64,000 nucleotides of DNA from Bradyrhizobium sp. Ash2021. Lineage in GTDB: Bacteria > Pseudomonadota > Alphaproteobacteria > Rhizobiales > Xanthobacteraceae. Positions 1 through 15,230 of the stretch are shown in pieces. The DNA lies in assembly GCF_031202265.1 (NCBI RefSeq), contig NZ_CP100604.1, positions 6,182,501 to 6,246,500 on the forward strand, read 5' to 3'. The position numbers were made by a program, and so were the translations under genes. Within the stretch, counting starts at the first letter, position 1. Every line of letters starts with the position of its first letter. Under the pieces are notes generated by a model, which was not told the origin of the DNA, ran no database searches, and was given only the letters and a program-made list of their open reading frames with translations.

Positions 1-1
1 G

Positions 2-5242
<5,241 letters not shown>

Positions 5243-5253
5243 CCGGCGTTCAA

Positions 5254-6762
5254 ATGATGGACCACGAGAAAGTCAATATTCTTCTGGTTGACGATCAGCC
5301 GGCAAAACTGCTGGCCTATGAAGTCATCCTCAAGGAGCTCGGCGAGAATCTGGTCGTCGCCGCATCCGGCAGGGAGGCGCTGGAATATCTGCTCAAGAAC
5401 GAAGTCGCAGTGATCCTGGTCGATGTCTGCATGCCGGAACTCGACGGCTTCGAGCTCGCCGCGATGATCCGCGACCATCCGCGTTTCCAGAAGACGGCGA
5501 TGATCTTCATTTCGGCCATTCAGGTCAGCGATCTCGACCGGCTGCGCGGCTACGAGATGGGCGCCGTCGACTATGTTCCGGTACCGGTCGTCCCGGAAGT
5601 GTTGCGCGCCAAGATCAAGGTATTTGCCGAGCTGTACCGCAAGACCCGGCAGCTGGAGCGGCTGAATGCCGAACTCGAGGATCGCGTGCGGGCGCGAACC
5701 GCCGAGCTGGAGGAATCGCACGCCCGGCTCCTGGAAAGCGAGCAACGCCGCAGTCTCGCGATCGCCGCCGGCAAAATGGGATCCTGGGACTGGGACTGGG
5801 TCAATGGCGACTGGATGTGGGACGAGGGCCAATACCAGATTCTCGGCGTCGATTCGAAAACCTTCGTGGTGACGCCTTCCAAGATACAGGCGTTGCTGCA
5901 TCCGGAGGACATCGGCGAACTGCGCAAGGCATTGGCGCACTTCGCCAAGGGTGCAAAATCATACGAAGCCGAGTTTCGCGTTATCCGCCCCAATGGCGAG
6001 ATACGCTGGTGCGTCGGCACCGCCGCCGCCACCCTCGACAAAGCGGGCCGCGTGGTGCGCGTCAGCGGTGTCACGGTCGACATCACCGAGCGCAAGCATG
6101 CCGAGGAACGCCAGAACCTGCTCGCCCGGGAGGTCGATCATCGCGCCAAGAATGCCCTGGCGCTGGCCCAATCCATCGTCCGGCTGACCCGAGGCGAAAA
6201 CGTCAAGGCCTATATCCGCTCGGTGGAAGGGCGGATCAATGCGCTGGCGCGAGTGCATACGGTGCTGTCGCTATCGAGCTGGCAGGGCGCGGAAATGCGA
6301 CGGCTGATCGGCGAAGAGCTCGCGCCCTATGCGGTGGGCGATCAAATCGTATTGTCCGGTTCGGAGCTGCAGCTGCAGCCTGCCACCGCGCAGACGCTGG
6401 CGTTGGCCTTGCACGAGCTCGTCACCAATTCGGCCAAGTACGGCGCGCTGTCGACGCTGTCGGGCCGGCTCTCCCTCAGATGGGAGAACGAGCACGGCCT
6501 GCTGCGGTTGTTCTGGGAAGAGACCGGCGGGCCTCCGGTTCAGGAGCCGACAACGCGGGGCTTCGGCACCCGGACCGTGATCGCCAGCATCGAGTCGCAA
6601 CTCGGCGGCGAGGCCAGGTTCGACTGGCGCCGCGAGGGCCTGCTGTGCCGTCTTTCGGTTCCGTTGCCGCCTGCGCTGGCGCGGCCGGATTCAGGCGTGC
6701 ATCAAGGCGGCATCATCGAAAAAAATAATCCCGGGCGCACCGTGCGATCGGCCGACGCGTAA
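5254..6762 (+). CDS. Response regulator receiver-PAS-HWE histidine kinase
   Basis: Soluble sensor kinase of 502 residues. The start is taken at ATG 5254, or ATG 5257, because the longer frame overlaps the upstream kinase. Residues 5-125 form a receiver with acceptor Asp57 (ILVDVCMPELDG). A coiled linker follows, then a PAS domain (about 165-290). The HWE-type kinase core starts with DHRAKNALA (His296), has the N-box HELVTNSAKYG and the W-x-E triplet of the family (FWEETGG). The receiver lacks the usual conserved lysine: KPxxxxxL is replaced by VPVVPEVL. HWE kinases usually signal to receiver-only or stress-response regulators, and a receiver-only gene lies convergently just downstream. The order suggests an operon with the poly-HAMP kinase. 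Confidence 0.9.
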   Translation: MMDHEKVNILLVDDQPAKLLAYEVILKELGENLVVAASGREALEYLLKNEVAVILVDVCMPELDGFELAAMIRDHPRFQKTAMIFISAIQVSDLDRLRGYEMGAVDYVPVPVVPEVLRAKIKVFAELYRKTRQLERLNAELEDRVRARTAELEESHARLLESEQRRSLAIAAGKMGSWDWDWVNGDWMWDEGQYQILGVDSKTFVVTPSKIQALLHPEDIGELRKALAHFAKGAKSYEAEFRVIRPNGEIRWCVGTAAATLDKAGRVVRVSGVTVDITERKHAEERQNLLAREVDHRAKNALALAQSIVRLTRGENVKAYIRSVEGRINALARVHTVLSLSSWQGAEMRRLIGEELAPYAVGDQIVLSGSELQLQPATAQTLALALHELVTNSAKYGALSTLSGRLSLRWENEHGLLRLFWEETGGPPVQEPTTRGFGTRTVIASIESQLGGEARFDWRREGLLCRLSVPLPPALARPDSGVHQGGIIEKNNPGRTVRSADA

Positions 6763-6768
6763 GCCCGA

Positions 6769-7206
6769 TCAGAGCACAGCCCCGCCGGCAACTTCGGTCT
6801 CGCGATCATGCGACGGCCGAAACCCAAGGACCGCCTCGATCGCACGCATCAGTTCGATCGGGCGAAACGGCTTTTGCAGACACGCGACATTCGAAAGCTC
6901 GGGGGATTCGGCCAGGAAGTCGAGCGCGGTCATTCCCGATATGGCGACAACGGGCAAGTTGGGCACGCGCTCGCGCATGGTCCGGATAAGGTCGAACCCG
7001 TTGGTGCCCTGCAGGAAGATATCGACGATGGCGAGATCGAAACTGGAATCCGCGAACGCCTGCAATGCAGCCGCGGCGCTGGCAGCCTCGACGATTTCGA
7101 AACGGTTGACACGCAGCACGATGGAGATCATCGCGCGCACATTGGATTGGTCATCGACAACGAGAACGCGGGGCATGAATGGCATCCAGAATCGATCGTC
7201 CCGCAC
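6769..7206 (-). CDS. Single-domain response regulator
   Basis: A lone receiver domain of up to 145 residues with no output domain. The frame opens with a GTG at 7206, but the receiver fold (PRVLVVDDQSN) begins right after an ATG at 7176, which is the more natural start (135 residues). Acidic residues VDD, the acceptor aspartate in LAIVDIFLQGTNGFD and the lysine in CLQKPFRPIEL are all present. It ends 6 bp from the convergent HWE kinase gene. Such stand-alone receivers (CheY/DivK-like) act as phosphorelay intermediates. Its closeness to three kinases suggests it serves one of them, but the partner is inference. Confidence 0.87.
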   Translation of the reverse strand: MRDDRFWMPFMPRVLVVDDQSNVRAMISIVLRVNRFEIVEAASAAAALQAFADSSFDLAIVDIFLQGTNGFDLIRTMRERVPNLPVVAISGMTALDFLAESPELSNVACLQKPFRPIELMRAIEAVLGFRPSHDRETEVAGGAVL

Positions 7207-7540
7207 CCTATGGTGAAAATCCCGGATTTAGCGCATTGAAGCGGCATTATTCGACCTTTCGGTAAAGACGCCGTTACTCCGCAATGGGCTTTCCGCTGCT
7301 ATGCCGATTGGATAGTATGTAACCTTGAGTTGATTCTGGGATACGCAGCGGCCGCATGCGATTGCGCATGGCGCTTGGCTGATTCCGGCTGCGATATCAT
7401 GCCTGTGCCCAGGCAGAGCAGCATTGCCCCCGGTCGATATCAGCATATCGGCTAGATTTCGCGCTCTGGCGGGTGCTCTATGGTGCGGGCTTGATTTGGA
7501 CCCTTTTGGTGCATCGATGCCAGCCTGCAGGAGATCATGA
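7207..7540. other. Divergent intergenic region
   Basis: 334 bp between the lone receiver gene (minus) and the MASE4 kinase gene (plus). It must hold both promoters. I see no convincing sigma-70 pair, palindrome or small gene in it. Confidence 0.5.
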
Positions 7541-10321
7541 GTGCCGACTGGTGACGACCGCAGCATCTTCCTGTCGACCTTGCCCGCCACCAACTGCGAC
7601 CGCACGATGGCTCTCGCCGTCATCGTGGTCTCGTCGATTCTGTTCGCATGTGCCGCGACTTACTCCACTGTGCCGCTCACCCCGATTCCGGCGTTCATTG
7701 CGAGTTACCAGTCCGCGCTTGCCATCAACGATCTGATCACGGCCATCCTGCTGTTTTCGCAATTCAGCCTGTTGCGGTCGCGCGCTCTGCTGCTGCTGGC
7801 GAGCGGATATTTGTTCACCATGGCCGCGGCGATCGTCCATGCCCTGACTTTTCCCGGCGTGTTTGCCCCGGCCGGGCTTCTCAATGCCGGTCCGCAGACC
7901 ACCGCTTGGCTGTACCAGATCTGGCACGGCGTATTTCCGCTTGTCGTCCTCGGTTATGCGCTGCTGAAAGACAAAGATGGCGGCGCCAAAATACGGGGAT
8001 CCGCACGGAGGGCGATGCTTTCGAGCGCCATCGCCGTCGGCGGCGTGTTGTCGGTCGCAGTCTGGATCGTCACCGCCAAACACGACCTGCTGCCGACGCT
8101 GTTGAGCGACGGCCATTTTACGTCCTACCTGACCGCCGCCATATCGACGGAACTGTTGCTCAGCCTGGCGGCGCTGCTGACCTTGTGGTTTCGGCGGCAA
8201 CATTCCGTGCTCGACATCTGGCTGATGGCCGTGATGTGCGCCTGGCTGTTCGACGTCGCTCTGTCCGGAATTTTCAGTGCCGCCAGATTCGATCTCGCCT
8301 TTTACGCCGGCCGGTTCTATGGCCTGTGCGCAGCGAGTTTCATTCTCGCCGTCTTGCTGATCGACAACGTCGCCCTGCAAGCCCAGTTGTCCCGCCTGCT
8401 CGATACGCTCCGGCTTCAGGCCGCCTCCGAAAGGCAGTATCATACCGAACGCGAGCGGTTGTTGAGCGCGGTCGTGGAATCATCCAACGACGCCATCATC
8501 ACCAAGGCGCTCGACGGCAAGATCACCAGCTGGAACAGGGCCGCCGAGCAACTGTTTGGATATTCGGCTCAGGAAGCGGTCGGCAGACCCGTTGATATCA
8601 TCGTCCCGCCCGACCGGCGCGCCGAGGTCCACAATATCCTCGACCGGGTCGGCCGCGGCGAAAGGATCGAACATTACGAAACCTCGCGCGTGCGCAAGGA
8701 CGGTCGCAGCCTGGATGTTTCGCTGAGCGTCTCGCCGATCCGATCGGCGTCGGGCGAGATTGTCGGCGCCTCCAAATCCGCGCGCGACATTACCGAGAGC
8801 AAGCGGACGGAAAAGGCACTCAATCAGGAGATCGAAGAGCGGCGGCGCATCTTCGACACCTCGCATGATCTCATTCTGGTGACGGATACCAAGGGCAATT
8901 TCATTCAGGTCAGCCCGAGCGTCACTTCCATCCTCGGTTACGCACCCGCGGATATGGTGGGACACAGCGCGGTCGAATTCATCCACCCGGACGATCTCGA
9001 GAATACGCGCAACGAGATGCGGGCGGCGCGCCGGGGCCAGAACAAGCGCAACTTCGAGACGCGCTATATCGGCAAGGACGGCAAGACCGTGGCGCTGAAC
9101 TGGACCGGAACATGGTCGGAGCCGGTCAGGCGTCATTTTTTCATTGGCCGCGATCTGACGGAAAAGCAGGCCGCGGACGCGCATATCCGCCAGGTGCAGA
9201 AGATGGACGCGATCGGCCAGCTGACCGGCGGCGTCGCGCATGATTTCAACAACATTCTGACGGTCATCACCGGCACCATCGGGATTTTGGAAGAGGCGGT
9301 CGCCAGCCAGCCCGAACTCGTGGCCATTGCCAAGCTGATCGACGAGGCCGCAGAACGGGGCGCCAGCCTGACCAAGCATCTGCTCGCCTTCGCCCGGAAG
9401 CAGCCGCTGCAGCCGGTTGAGGTCGACGTCAACGGCTTGATGCTCGAAGCCGCGAAGCTGCTGCATCCGACGCTGGGCGAGCATATCGTAATCATGCCCC
9501 TGCTCGCGGAAGACGCATGGACGGCGCTGGTCGATCCGAACCAGCTCACCACGGCAATCCTGAACCTTGCCCTGAACGCGCGCGACGCCATGCCCGATGG
9601 CGGCAAGCTCACGCTCGAGAGCCGCAACGTCTTTCTCGACGACGCCTATGCGAGCATGCATAGCGAGGTGACGGTAGGCCACTACGTCATGATTGCCGTC
9701 AGCGACAGCGGCACGGGAATTCCCGCAGCAATGCTCGAGCGGGTGTTCGAACCCTTCTTCACCACCAAGGAGGTCGGCAAGGGCACCGGCCTCGGTCTCA
9801 GCATGGTGTTCGGCTTCATCAAACAGTCAGGCGGGCATATCAAGATCTACAGCGAGGAAGGCCACGGCACCTCGATCAAGATGTATCTGCCGCGGGCGAC
9901 GGGGTTGAGCCAGACCGCCACAGAAGTGCGGATGTCGGCGAACGTCGAGGGAGGCAACGAAACCGTCCTCGTCGTCGAGGACGATGAACTGGTGCGCAAA
10001 TATGTCATCACCCAGATCAAAAGCCTCGGCTATACCACGTTCGAGGCGGCCAACGCGGCCGAAGCTCTCAATGTCATCGATACCGCCGCGACCGTCGATC
10101 TGCTGTTCACCGACGTCATCATGCCCGGCATCATGAACGGCCGCCAACTGGTCGACGTCGCGCGGCAGCGGCGGCCTTCGCTGAAAGTCCTGTACACGTC
10201 GGGATATACCGAGAACGCCATCGTCCATCATGGCCGCCTCGACACCGGCGTGCTGCTGCTTGCCAAGCCCTATCGCAAATCCGAACTGGCCAGCATGCTC
10301 CGAATGGCGCTTGGCAATTGA
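7541..10321 (+). CDS. MASE4-PAS-PAS hybrid sensor histidine kinase
   Basis: Membrane hybrid kinase of 926 residues. The GTG start at 7541 is preceded by AGGAG about 7 bp upstream; the ATG at 7537 is out of frame and stops at once. Residues 20-290 contain about seven hydrophobic segments resembling the MASE4 sensor domain. PAS domains follow at about 305-425 and 430-545. The dimerisation box [11 protein letters not shown] carries acceptor His567. The HATPase has GTGIPAAM and GTGLGLSMV, and a C-terminal receiver has Asp858 ([10 protein letters not shown]). The HDFNN box is typical of the PAS hybrid kinases abundant in Bradyrhizobium. Output is probably through an unlinked partner. The ligand is unknown. 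Confidence 0.92.
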   Translation: MPTGDDRSIFLSTLPATNCDRTMALAVIVVSSILFACAATYSTVPLTPIPAFIASYQSALAINDLITAILLFSQFSLLRSRALLLLASGYLFTMAAAIVHALTFPGVFAPAGLLNAGPQTTAWLYQIWHGVFPLVVLGYALLKDKDGGAKIRGSARRAMLSSAIAVGGVLSVAVWIVTAKHDLLPTLLSDGHFTSYLTAAISTELLLSLAALLTLWFRRQHSVLDIWLMAVMCAWLFDVALSGIFSAARFDLAFYAGRFYGLCAASFILAVLLIDNVALQAQLSRLLDTLRLQAASERQYHTERERLLSAVVESSNDAIITKALDGKITSWNRAAEQLFGYSAQEAVGRPVDIIVPPDRRAEVHNILDRVGRGERIEHYETSRVRKDGRSLDVSLSVSPIRSASGEIVGASKSARDITESKRTEKALNQEIEERRRIFDTSHDLILVTDTKGNFIQVSPSVTSILGYAPADMVGHSAVEFIHPDDLENTRNEMRAARRGQNKRNFETRYIGKDGKTVALNWTGTWSEPVRRHFFIGRDLTEKQAADAHIRQVQKMDAIGQLTGGVAHDFNNILTVITGTIGILEEAVASQPELVAIAKLIDEAAERGASLTKHLLAFARKQPLQPVEVDVNGLMLEAAKLLHPTLGEHIVIMPLLAEDAWTALVDPNQLTTAILNLALNARDAMPDGGKLTLESRNVFLDDAYASMHSEVTVGHYVMIAVSDSGTGIPAAMLERVFEPFFTTKEVGKGTGLGLSMVFGFIKQSGGHIKIYSEEGHGTSIKMYLPRATGLSQTATEVRMSANVEGGNETVLVVEDDELVRKYVITQIKSLGYTTFEAANAAEALNVIDTAATVDLLFTDVIMPGIMNGRQLVDVARQRRPSLKVLYTSGYTENAIVHHGRLDTGVLLLAKPYRKSELASMLRMALGN

Positions 10322-10399
10322 AGCAATCCTTGCGACTGATATATTTGTGATCACGACCAGACATCGACGGCCCGAATGCGGGCCTGACGGACCGGCTGC

Positions 10400-11395
10400 T
10401 TGAAAAATCTCCTCACCGACATATCCGGCGTCCGCGTCGGTCACGCCGACGACGCAGCACTTGCGTCCGGCGTTACCGCCGTGATCTTCGACAAACCCGC
10501 GGTGGCATCGATCGACGTCCGCGGCGGCGGGCCAGGCACCCGCGAGGCAACCGTGCTCGACCTTCAGAGCACAGTCGAAGCGATCGACGGCATCGCGCTC
10601 TCCGGCGGCTCGGCGCTCGGACTGGATGCCGCCGGCGGCGTGCAGGCCTGGCTCGCCGAACAGGGGCGCGGCTTGCGCGTACGTGGCGCAGTCATTCCGA
10701 TCGTTCCGGGCGCGATCTGCTTCGATCTCCTGAACGGCGGCAACAAGGCGTGGGGACGCTTCCCGCCCTATCGCGATCTCGGTTACGCCGCAGCTGGTGC
10801 CGCAGCGGAGAACTTCGCGCTCGGCAGCGCCGGCGCCGGCCTCGGCGCGACCACGGCCAATTTCAAGGGCGGCCTCGGTTCCGCTTCCTCGCAGACCGAA
10901 GGCGGCGTGAAGGTCGCCGCACTCGCGGTGGTCAATGCCGTCGGCAGCGTGACGGTCGGCGACGGGCCATGGTTCTGGGCGGCGCCGTTCGAAATCGGCG
11001 GCGAATTCGGCGGACGCGGCCTGCCGCCGTCGTTCGATCCGGACATGTTGAGGGCGCGGCTCAAGGGCGGCCCGGAGGCCACCTCTGCGGAAAACACCAC
11101 ATTGGCCGTCGTCGTCACCGACGCCTTGCTGACGAAGCCGCAGGCCAAGCGGCTTGCGATGATCGCGCAGACCGGCATGGCGCGCGCCATCTATCCCGTT
11201 CATGCGCCGCTCGATGGCGACGTGGTGTTTGCAGCCGCGACCGGCGAAAAACCGATCGATCCGCTGTTCGGTCTCACCGAACTCGGCATGGTGGCGGCCA
11301 ATGTGCTCGCCCGCGCGATCGCGCGCGGCGTCCATTCGGCGACCGCGCTGCCCTTTCCAGGCGCGCTGCCGGCGTGGAAGGATCGCTTCGGCTAA
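10400..11395 (+). CDS. P1 family peptidase (DmpA/NylC-like)
   Basis: 331-residue Ntn-type hydrolase of peptidase family S58/P1. It begins LLTDISGVRVGHADD and carries the glycine-rich IALSGGSALGLDAAGG stretch typical of the family. Autocatalytic cleavage is expected at Asn232-Thr233 (ENTTLAVVV), giving a beta chain with N-terminal Thr as nucleophile, as in NylC; DmpA uses Ser. Known members are L-aminopeptidase D-amidase/esterases or 6-aminohexanoate oligomer hydrolases; the natural substrate here cannot be told. The start is a TTG at 10400 with only a weak ribosome site. No signal peptide is seen. It stands alone, 78 bp after the hybrid kinase gene. Confidence 0.88.
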   Translation: MKNLLTDISGVRVGHADDAALASGVTAVIFDKPAVASIDVRGGGPGTREATVLDLQSTVEAIDGIALSGGSALGLDAAGGVQAWLAEQGRGLRVRGAVIPIVPGAICFDLLNGGNKAWGRFPPYRDLGYAAAGAAAENFALGSAGAGLGATTANFKGGLGSASSQTEGGVKVAALAVVNAVGSVTVGDGPWFWAAPFEIGGEFGGRGLPPSFDPDMLRARLKGGPEATSAENTTLAVVVTDALLTKPQAKRLAMIAQTGMARAIYPVHAPLDGDVVFAAATGEKPIDPLFGLTELGMVAANVLARAIARGVHSATALPFPGALPAWKDRFG

Positions 11396-11428
11396 GCGGA
11401 AGTGCGCCGAAACCTTGCTGACAACGGC

Positions 11429-12238
11429 TTAGGCGCTGACCGAGAGCGATGCGGTGGCGGAGGATGCAATCGCGCTGGCCTCGCGCTGGATCATCTGCTC
11501 GATGAAATTGTAGGACGACGTCGCGGTGCTGGACGAAGTCGTTGCCGCAGGCGACGTCATCGTCACCTTTGAACCGTCAGCGTAGGTCAGCGAGGTGGTC
11601 GTGGAACCGTCGCTATTGGTGACGGAGGTGCTCGACCCGCCCTCCAGCGCCTGCAACAGCGGATCGGTGCTCGATGATCCGTCGCTGCTGGTGCCGCTGC
11701 TGCTGGAATCGCTCGATCCGTCCGAAGCGGCGACGTGGTGATGGTGATGCCCGCCCTTGCCGCCGGCGCCCTTCAGCGCGTTCGACATTTCGTCGAGGCT
11801 GACCGAGCCGTCGCCATTCTTGTCCAGCTTGTTGAAGACGTCGTCAGCCTGCGCGATGTTGGTGCCGCCGGCGCCGAGCGCGTTTTCGAATTCGGATTTT
11901 GAGATCTTGCCGTCGCCATCGGCGTCGATTTGCGAGAACAGGTCCTTCAGCGAATCCGAGGGGCTGGTGGACGTCGAAGTCGTCGACGAGGTCGAAGACT
12001 GGCTTTGCGCCGCCAGCAGCGCGCTCATCGTTTCCGGTGAGATCTGCGAAAAGCGGCTGCTGGATCCGGTGCTCGCGCTCGTGCTCTGGCTGGTCGAGGT
12101 CGCGGCGCTGCTGGAAAAATCGAACGGGCTGCTCGCACCCTGGCTAAAGCCGGTCGATTGCGTGGACGAGGATTTCGACGAAAGCAGCCCTTGAAGGGCA
12201 TCGATGGCTAACGACGCGGCGCCAATGGCAGGCAACAT
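11429..12238 (-). CDS. EF-hand domain protein, Ser/Thr-rich
   Basis: 269 residues with two adjacent calcium-binding EF-hand loops, DADGDGKISKSE and DKNGDGSVSLDE, in the middle. They are flanked by very Ser/Thr-rich, low-complexity segments. A short histidine run (GGHHHHHV) follows the second hand. The N-terminus is mildly hydrophobic (LPAIGAASLAIDALQGLL) but is not a clear signal peptide. Such proteins are common as hypotheticals in Bradyrhizobium; possible roles are calcium binding or an extracellular, repeat-like surface function. The convergent P1 peptidase ends 33 bp away, so no operon is apparent. Confidence 0.8.
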   Translation of the reverse strand: MLPAIGAASLAIDALQGLLSSKSSSTQSTGFSQGASSPFDFSSSAATSTSQSTSASTGSSSRFSQISPETMSALLAAQSQSSTSSTTSTSTSPSDSLKDLFSQIDADGDGKISKSEFENALGAGGTNIAQADDVFNKLDKNGDGSVSLDEMSNALKGAGGKGGHHHHHVAASDGSSDSSSSGTSSDGSSSTDPLLQALEGGSSTSVTNSDGSTTTSLTYADGSKVTMTSPAATTSSSTATSSYNFIEQMIQREASAIASSATASLSVSA

Positions 12239-12672
12239 GGCAGAACTCCGACAAGGCTGGACGACGCGGCCGTTAACTCACGCCAACTACTCAGCAAGCG
12301 CCGTGCCATGGTGAAAAACCCAATGAAACCGGCGCTTTTTGCATTTGGCCTGGGCTGGCATGGCAGGCAATTCGTGCCCGCTCCGGCAGATTTTTCCACC
12401 CCCGCGTTGAGATCTCCTCGCGCCGACGGCAGGCATTCGCACAAATTATCGGATCATGCGTTTTGGAAATCGGGCGTGGCTGCACTGGCTCCATTCGAAC
12501 TCACGCGGGCTCGGTTCTGCCAATTTGTGCGCGGAACCCATTCAGCCCGACGGCTTCGCGTGGGACAATCTTTCTATCCTCGATACCCGGTCCCGCCCGC
12601 ATTGCCCCCAGACTTTGCGCGTGTTACCCGAAACGTTCCGCACCTTCGAAATCAGCCTTCGGAAAAGCGCAC
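12239..12672. other. Intergenic region upstream of rpe and the EF-hand gene
   Basis: 434 bp between divergently transcribed genes. Open frames run through it, including an N-terminal extension of rpe, but none shows a family signature. It must hold both promoters. A GGCACG-like stretch near 12370 on the minus strand has the wrong spacing for a sigma-54 promoter. Confidence 0.45.
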
Positions 12673-13374
12673 ATGTCCCAGCAATTTGCGTCACGTCCCC
12701 TCGTCATCGCGCCGTCGATCCTGGCGGCGGACTTTGCCAAACTGGGCGAGGAAGTCCGCGCCGTCGATTCCGCCGGCGCCGACTGGATCCATCTCGACGT
12801 GATGGACGGGCATTTCGTCCCGAACATTTCCTACGGTCCCGATGTCATCAAGGCGATGCGCCCGCACACAAAGAAGATTTTTGACGCGCATCTGATGATC
12901 TCGCCGTGCGATCAATATCTCGAGGCCTTCGCCAAAGCCGGCTGCGATCACATCACGGTCCATGCCGAGGCGGGTCCGCATCTGCATCGTTCGCTGCAGG
13001 CGATCCGCGCGCTCGGCAAGAAGGCCGGCGTCTCGCTCAATCCGGGCACGCCGGCAAGCGCGATCGAATATGTCATCGATCTGATCGATCTGGTGCTGGT
13101 GATGTCGGTCAATCCAGGCTTCGGCGGTCAGGCCTTCATTCGCTCGGCGCTCGGCAAGATCAGCGATGTCAGGGCGATGACCGCAGGCCGCCCGATCGAT
13201 ATCGAAGTCGACGGCGGCGTCGGCCCGGATGTGTCGGGCCAGTTGGCGGCCGCCGGCGCCAACGCGTTTGTCGCGGGCTCCGCGGTGTTCAAGGGCGGCA
13301 ACGTGGACGCGTACAAGACCAATATTTCCGCGATCCGCAATGCTGCGGCCAGCGCGCGCGGCGAAGCAATCTAG
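12673..13374 (+). CDS. rpe: Ribulose-phosphate 3-epimerase
   Basis: TIM-barrel enzyme interconverting ribulose 5-phosphate and xylulose 5-phosphate in the pentose phosphate pathway and Calvin cycle. The 233-residue length is normal. Family signatures are visible: [13 protein letters not shown] at the N-terminus, [14 protein letters not shown] with metal-binding His/Asp residues (40-47), [11 protein letters not shown], and IEVDGGV near the end. The start is the ATG at 12673 rather than 12463, because homology begins just after it. No linked cbb genes are seen. Confidence 0.95.
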   Translation: MSQQFASRPLVIAPSILAADFAKLGEEVRAVDSAGADWIHLDVMDGHFVPNISYGPDVIKAMRPHTKKIFDAHLMISPCDQYLEAFAKAGCDHITVHAEAGPHLHRSLQAIRALGKKAGVSLNPGTPASAIEYVIDLIDLVLVMSVNPGFGGQAFIRSALGKISDVRAMTAGRPIDIEVDGGVGPDVSGQLAAAGANAFVAGSAVFKGGNVDAYKTNISAIRNAAASARGEAI

Positions 13375-13536
13375 CCGGCGATTGCCGTGTAAATGATAGC
13401 TCTGGTGCACTGCAGCAGTTCCCATGCTGCGCCGCCACATGCTCAATATTCGTGCGCCGCACCGTAGTGATCCGGGCTTCCCGGATTCAGCCAAATCAAT
13501 GCACATACCGCGCTCGAATTCGCGGGAGTGCGCATC

Positions 13537-13674
13537 ATGACGATGACCTATGTTTGGATCGGCGTTGCTTTGTGGCTCGGCTTGAACGTGGCGTTCGTCG
13601 CGCGGCGCATCTATGTGACACGACGGGTCAAGATCGCCGCCAACTTTCGCCGTACGCACGTGCGGCTGGTTTGA
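13537..13674 (+). CDS. Small single-pass membrane protein
   Basis: 45-residue ORF, MTMTYVWIGVALWL onward, with one clear transmembrane segment (residues about 4-22) followed by a basic tail (ARRIYVTRR, FRRTHVR), predicting a cytoplasmic C-terminus. GGGAG lies 9 bp upstream of the ATG. No family is recognised. It lies alone between rpe and the kinase gene. Support comes from the ribosome site and the membrane-protein composition. Confidence 0.55.
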   Translation: MTMTYVWIGVALWLGLNVAFVARRIYVTRRVKIAANFRRTHVRLV

Positions 13675-13760
13675 GTCCGTGGCGGGCGTGATTGCAAAGC
13701 GGCCGTCAAAGCGCAGGTGTCGCATTCCGCGGCGCCCGCATCCGGACCTCGAATATTTCT

Positions 13761-15227
13761 TCAGCCGCTACGAACGGCGGCGCCGGCCTCTGCTTCTTCT
13801 TGCCCATGCACCGCCGCCAGCCGCGGCGGCCGCACCACGGTGACCGTACAACCGGCCTCCGCCGCCACCCTGGCCGAGACGCTGCCGAGCAGCGCGCGCG
13901 CCAGCGAATTCTGCCGCGCGCCGATCACGACGTGGTCGACGTGATTGACCTCGACGAATTCCAGGATGGCGGAAGCGGGATCGACCGCCTCCAGTACATG
14001 CACCGTGAGCCGGCTTTCGTCGAGTTGCAATGGCGACGCCCAATGCCGGAGCGCGACAAGCCGGTCGATGTGCTTGTTGTTGCCCTGCTCGTCGAGCGTC
14101 TTGTCCAGCGTGATGCGGCCGAGCTTGAGCACGTTCAGGCAGGCAAGCCGCGCCGATGGCAGGGTTGCAAGGATCTGCTCGGCGGCCTTGCGCAGCGATT
14201 CGTTCAGCAGCCCCGCCCCTTCAGCAGTATCGAGGGCGACGGCCACGATCGGCCCCGACGCCAGTTGGGCGGCAAGATCGGATTTCGGTCTCGGTTGCGT
14301 CAGGCCGCGATTGAAGCGGCGCCGCCAGACCGTTGAGAGCGGATCGCGCATTTGGCGCTCCGATCGCGCGGTCAGCTTGATCTGCTCGGGATGGGCAAGT
14401 TCGAACGCCAGTTGCGATGCCGTCGGGTGCCGCCAGACCGGCTCGATCTCGAGACACCGCAGCACGATCTCCTGCAGCCAGGGCGGATAATCGGTCTTAA
14501 GCTTGCGCGGCGGATGCGGATCGCGCCACAGCCGCCGGCGCATGCCGCGCAGCGTTTCACCCTCGCCGAACGGCCGCTCGCCGGTGGTGAAGAAATACAG
14601 CAGCACGCCGAGCGAAAACAGGTCGCTGCGCGGATCGTCGCGTACGCCAAGCAGGCGCTCCGGCGCCATGTAGGGCGCGGTACCGTAGGGCAAGCGGAAT
14701 TCTTCCTGCAGCAGATCGGGCAAAAGATTGTGATGCGACAATCCGAAATCGATCAGCACGCATTCGCCCGAGGGGCGAAACATGATGCTGCTCGGCTTGA
14801 TGTCGTGATGAATGACGTGCTGCCGATGCAAATCGGCGAGCGCGGTCGCGATCTTGCCGCCGATCACCCTCGCCTCTTCGTATGGGATCGGCAGGTCGCG
14901 GAGCCGGTCGTACAGCGTGGTGCCCGGGATGCGCTCGATGACGACATAGGGCTGCCGGCCGAAATCGCCGGTGCCGAAACAGCCGGGGACGTGCGGTCCC
15001 GCCAGCCGCGGCAGGATCATCTGCTCCATTTCAAAGCTGACGATGGCGGCCGGATCCTCGCCCTCGGAAACCCGGGGGATTTTCATCAGCAGCGGCACGT
15101 TGATGCCGCGATGGGTCACGCTCCACAGCGTCGCCATGCCGCCGCGATGGACGCACTCCCCGATCGTAAAACCATCCAGCTCGGCGCCGGTCGCAATCAA
15201 AGGCCTGTTCCTCGAAGGTTTGGCCAT
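13761..15227 (-). CDS. Bifunctional serine/threonine protein kinase/universal stress protein
   Basis: 488 residues. An N-terminal Hanks-type kinase (about 20-285) has Lys49 in LLMKIP, the catalytic loop HHDIKPSS (Asp142, Lys144), DFG at 160-162 and APE at 188-190. The asparagine expected five residues after the catalytic Asp is Ser147, so metal binding may be altered. A universal stress protein domain follows (about 325-475), ending with the nucleotide-binding motif GARQNSLARALLGSVSARV. The start lies 3 bp from the stop of the upstream phosphoesterase gene, so the two are surely translated from one message. The fusion resembles kinase/USP proteins known from this order; targets are unknown. 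Confidence 0.9.
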   Translation of the reverse strand: MAKPSRNRPLIATGAELDGFTIGECVHRGGMATLWSVTHRGINVPLLMKIPRVSEGEDPAAIVSFEMEQMILPRLAGPHVPGCFGTGDFGRQPYVVIERIPGTTLYDRLRDLPIPYEEARVIGGKIATALADLHRQHVIHHDIKPSSIMFRPSGECVLIDFGLSHHNLLPDLLQEEFRLPYGTAPYMAPERLLGVRDDPRSDLFSLGVLLYFFTTGERPFGEGETLRGMRRRLWRDPHPPRKLKTDYPPWLQEIVLRCLEIEPVWRHPTASQLAFELAHPEQIKLTARSERQMRDPLSTVWRRRFNRGLTQPRPKSDLAAQLASGPIVAVALDTAEGAGLLNESLRKAAEQILATLPSARLACLNVLKLGRITLDKTLDEQGNNKHIDRLVALRHWASPLQLDESRLTVHVLEAVDPASAILEFVEVNHVDHVVIGARQNSLARALLGSVSARVAAEAGCTVTVVRPPRLAAVHGQEEAEAGAAVRSG

Positions 15228-15230
15228 CGC

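Noticed and set aside
9827..11335. 502-codon minus-strand frame over the P1 peptidase
   Set aside because: Shadow of the hybrid kinase end and peptidase, which show real motifs.
12345..12390. Possible sigma-54 promoter on the minus strand (GGCACG with a nearby TGCC)
   Set aside because: The GG-to-GC spacing is 9 or less instead of 10, so the -24/-12 geometry does not fit.
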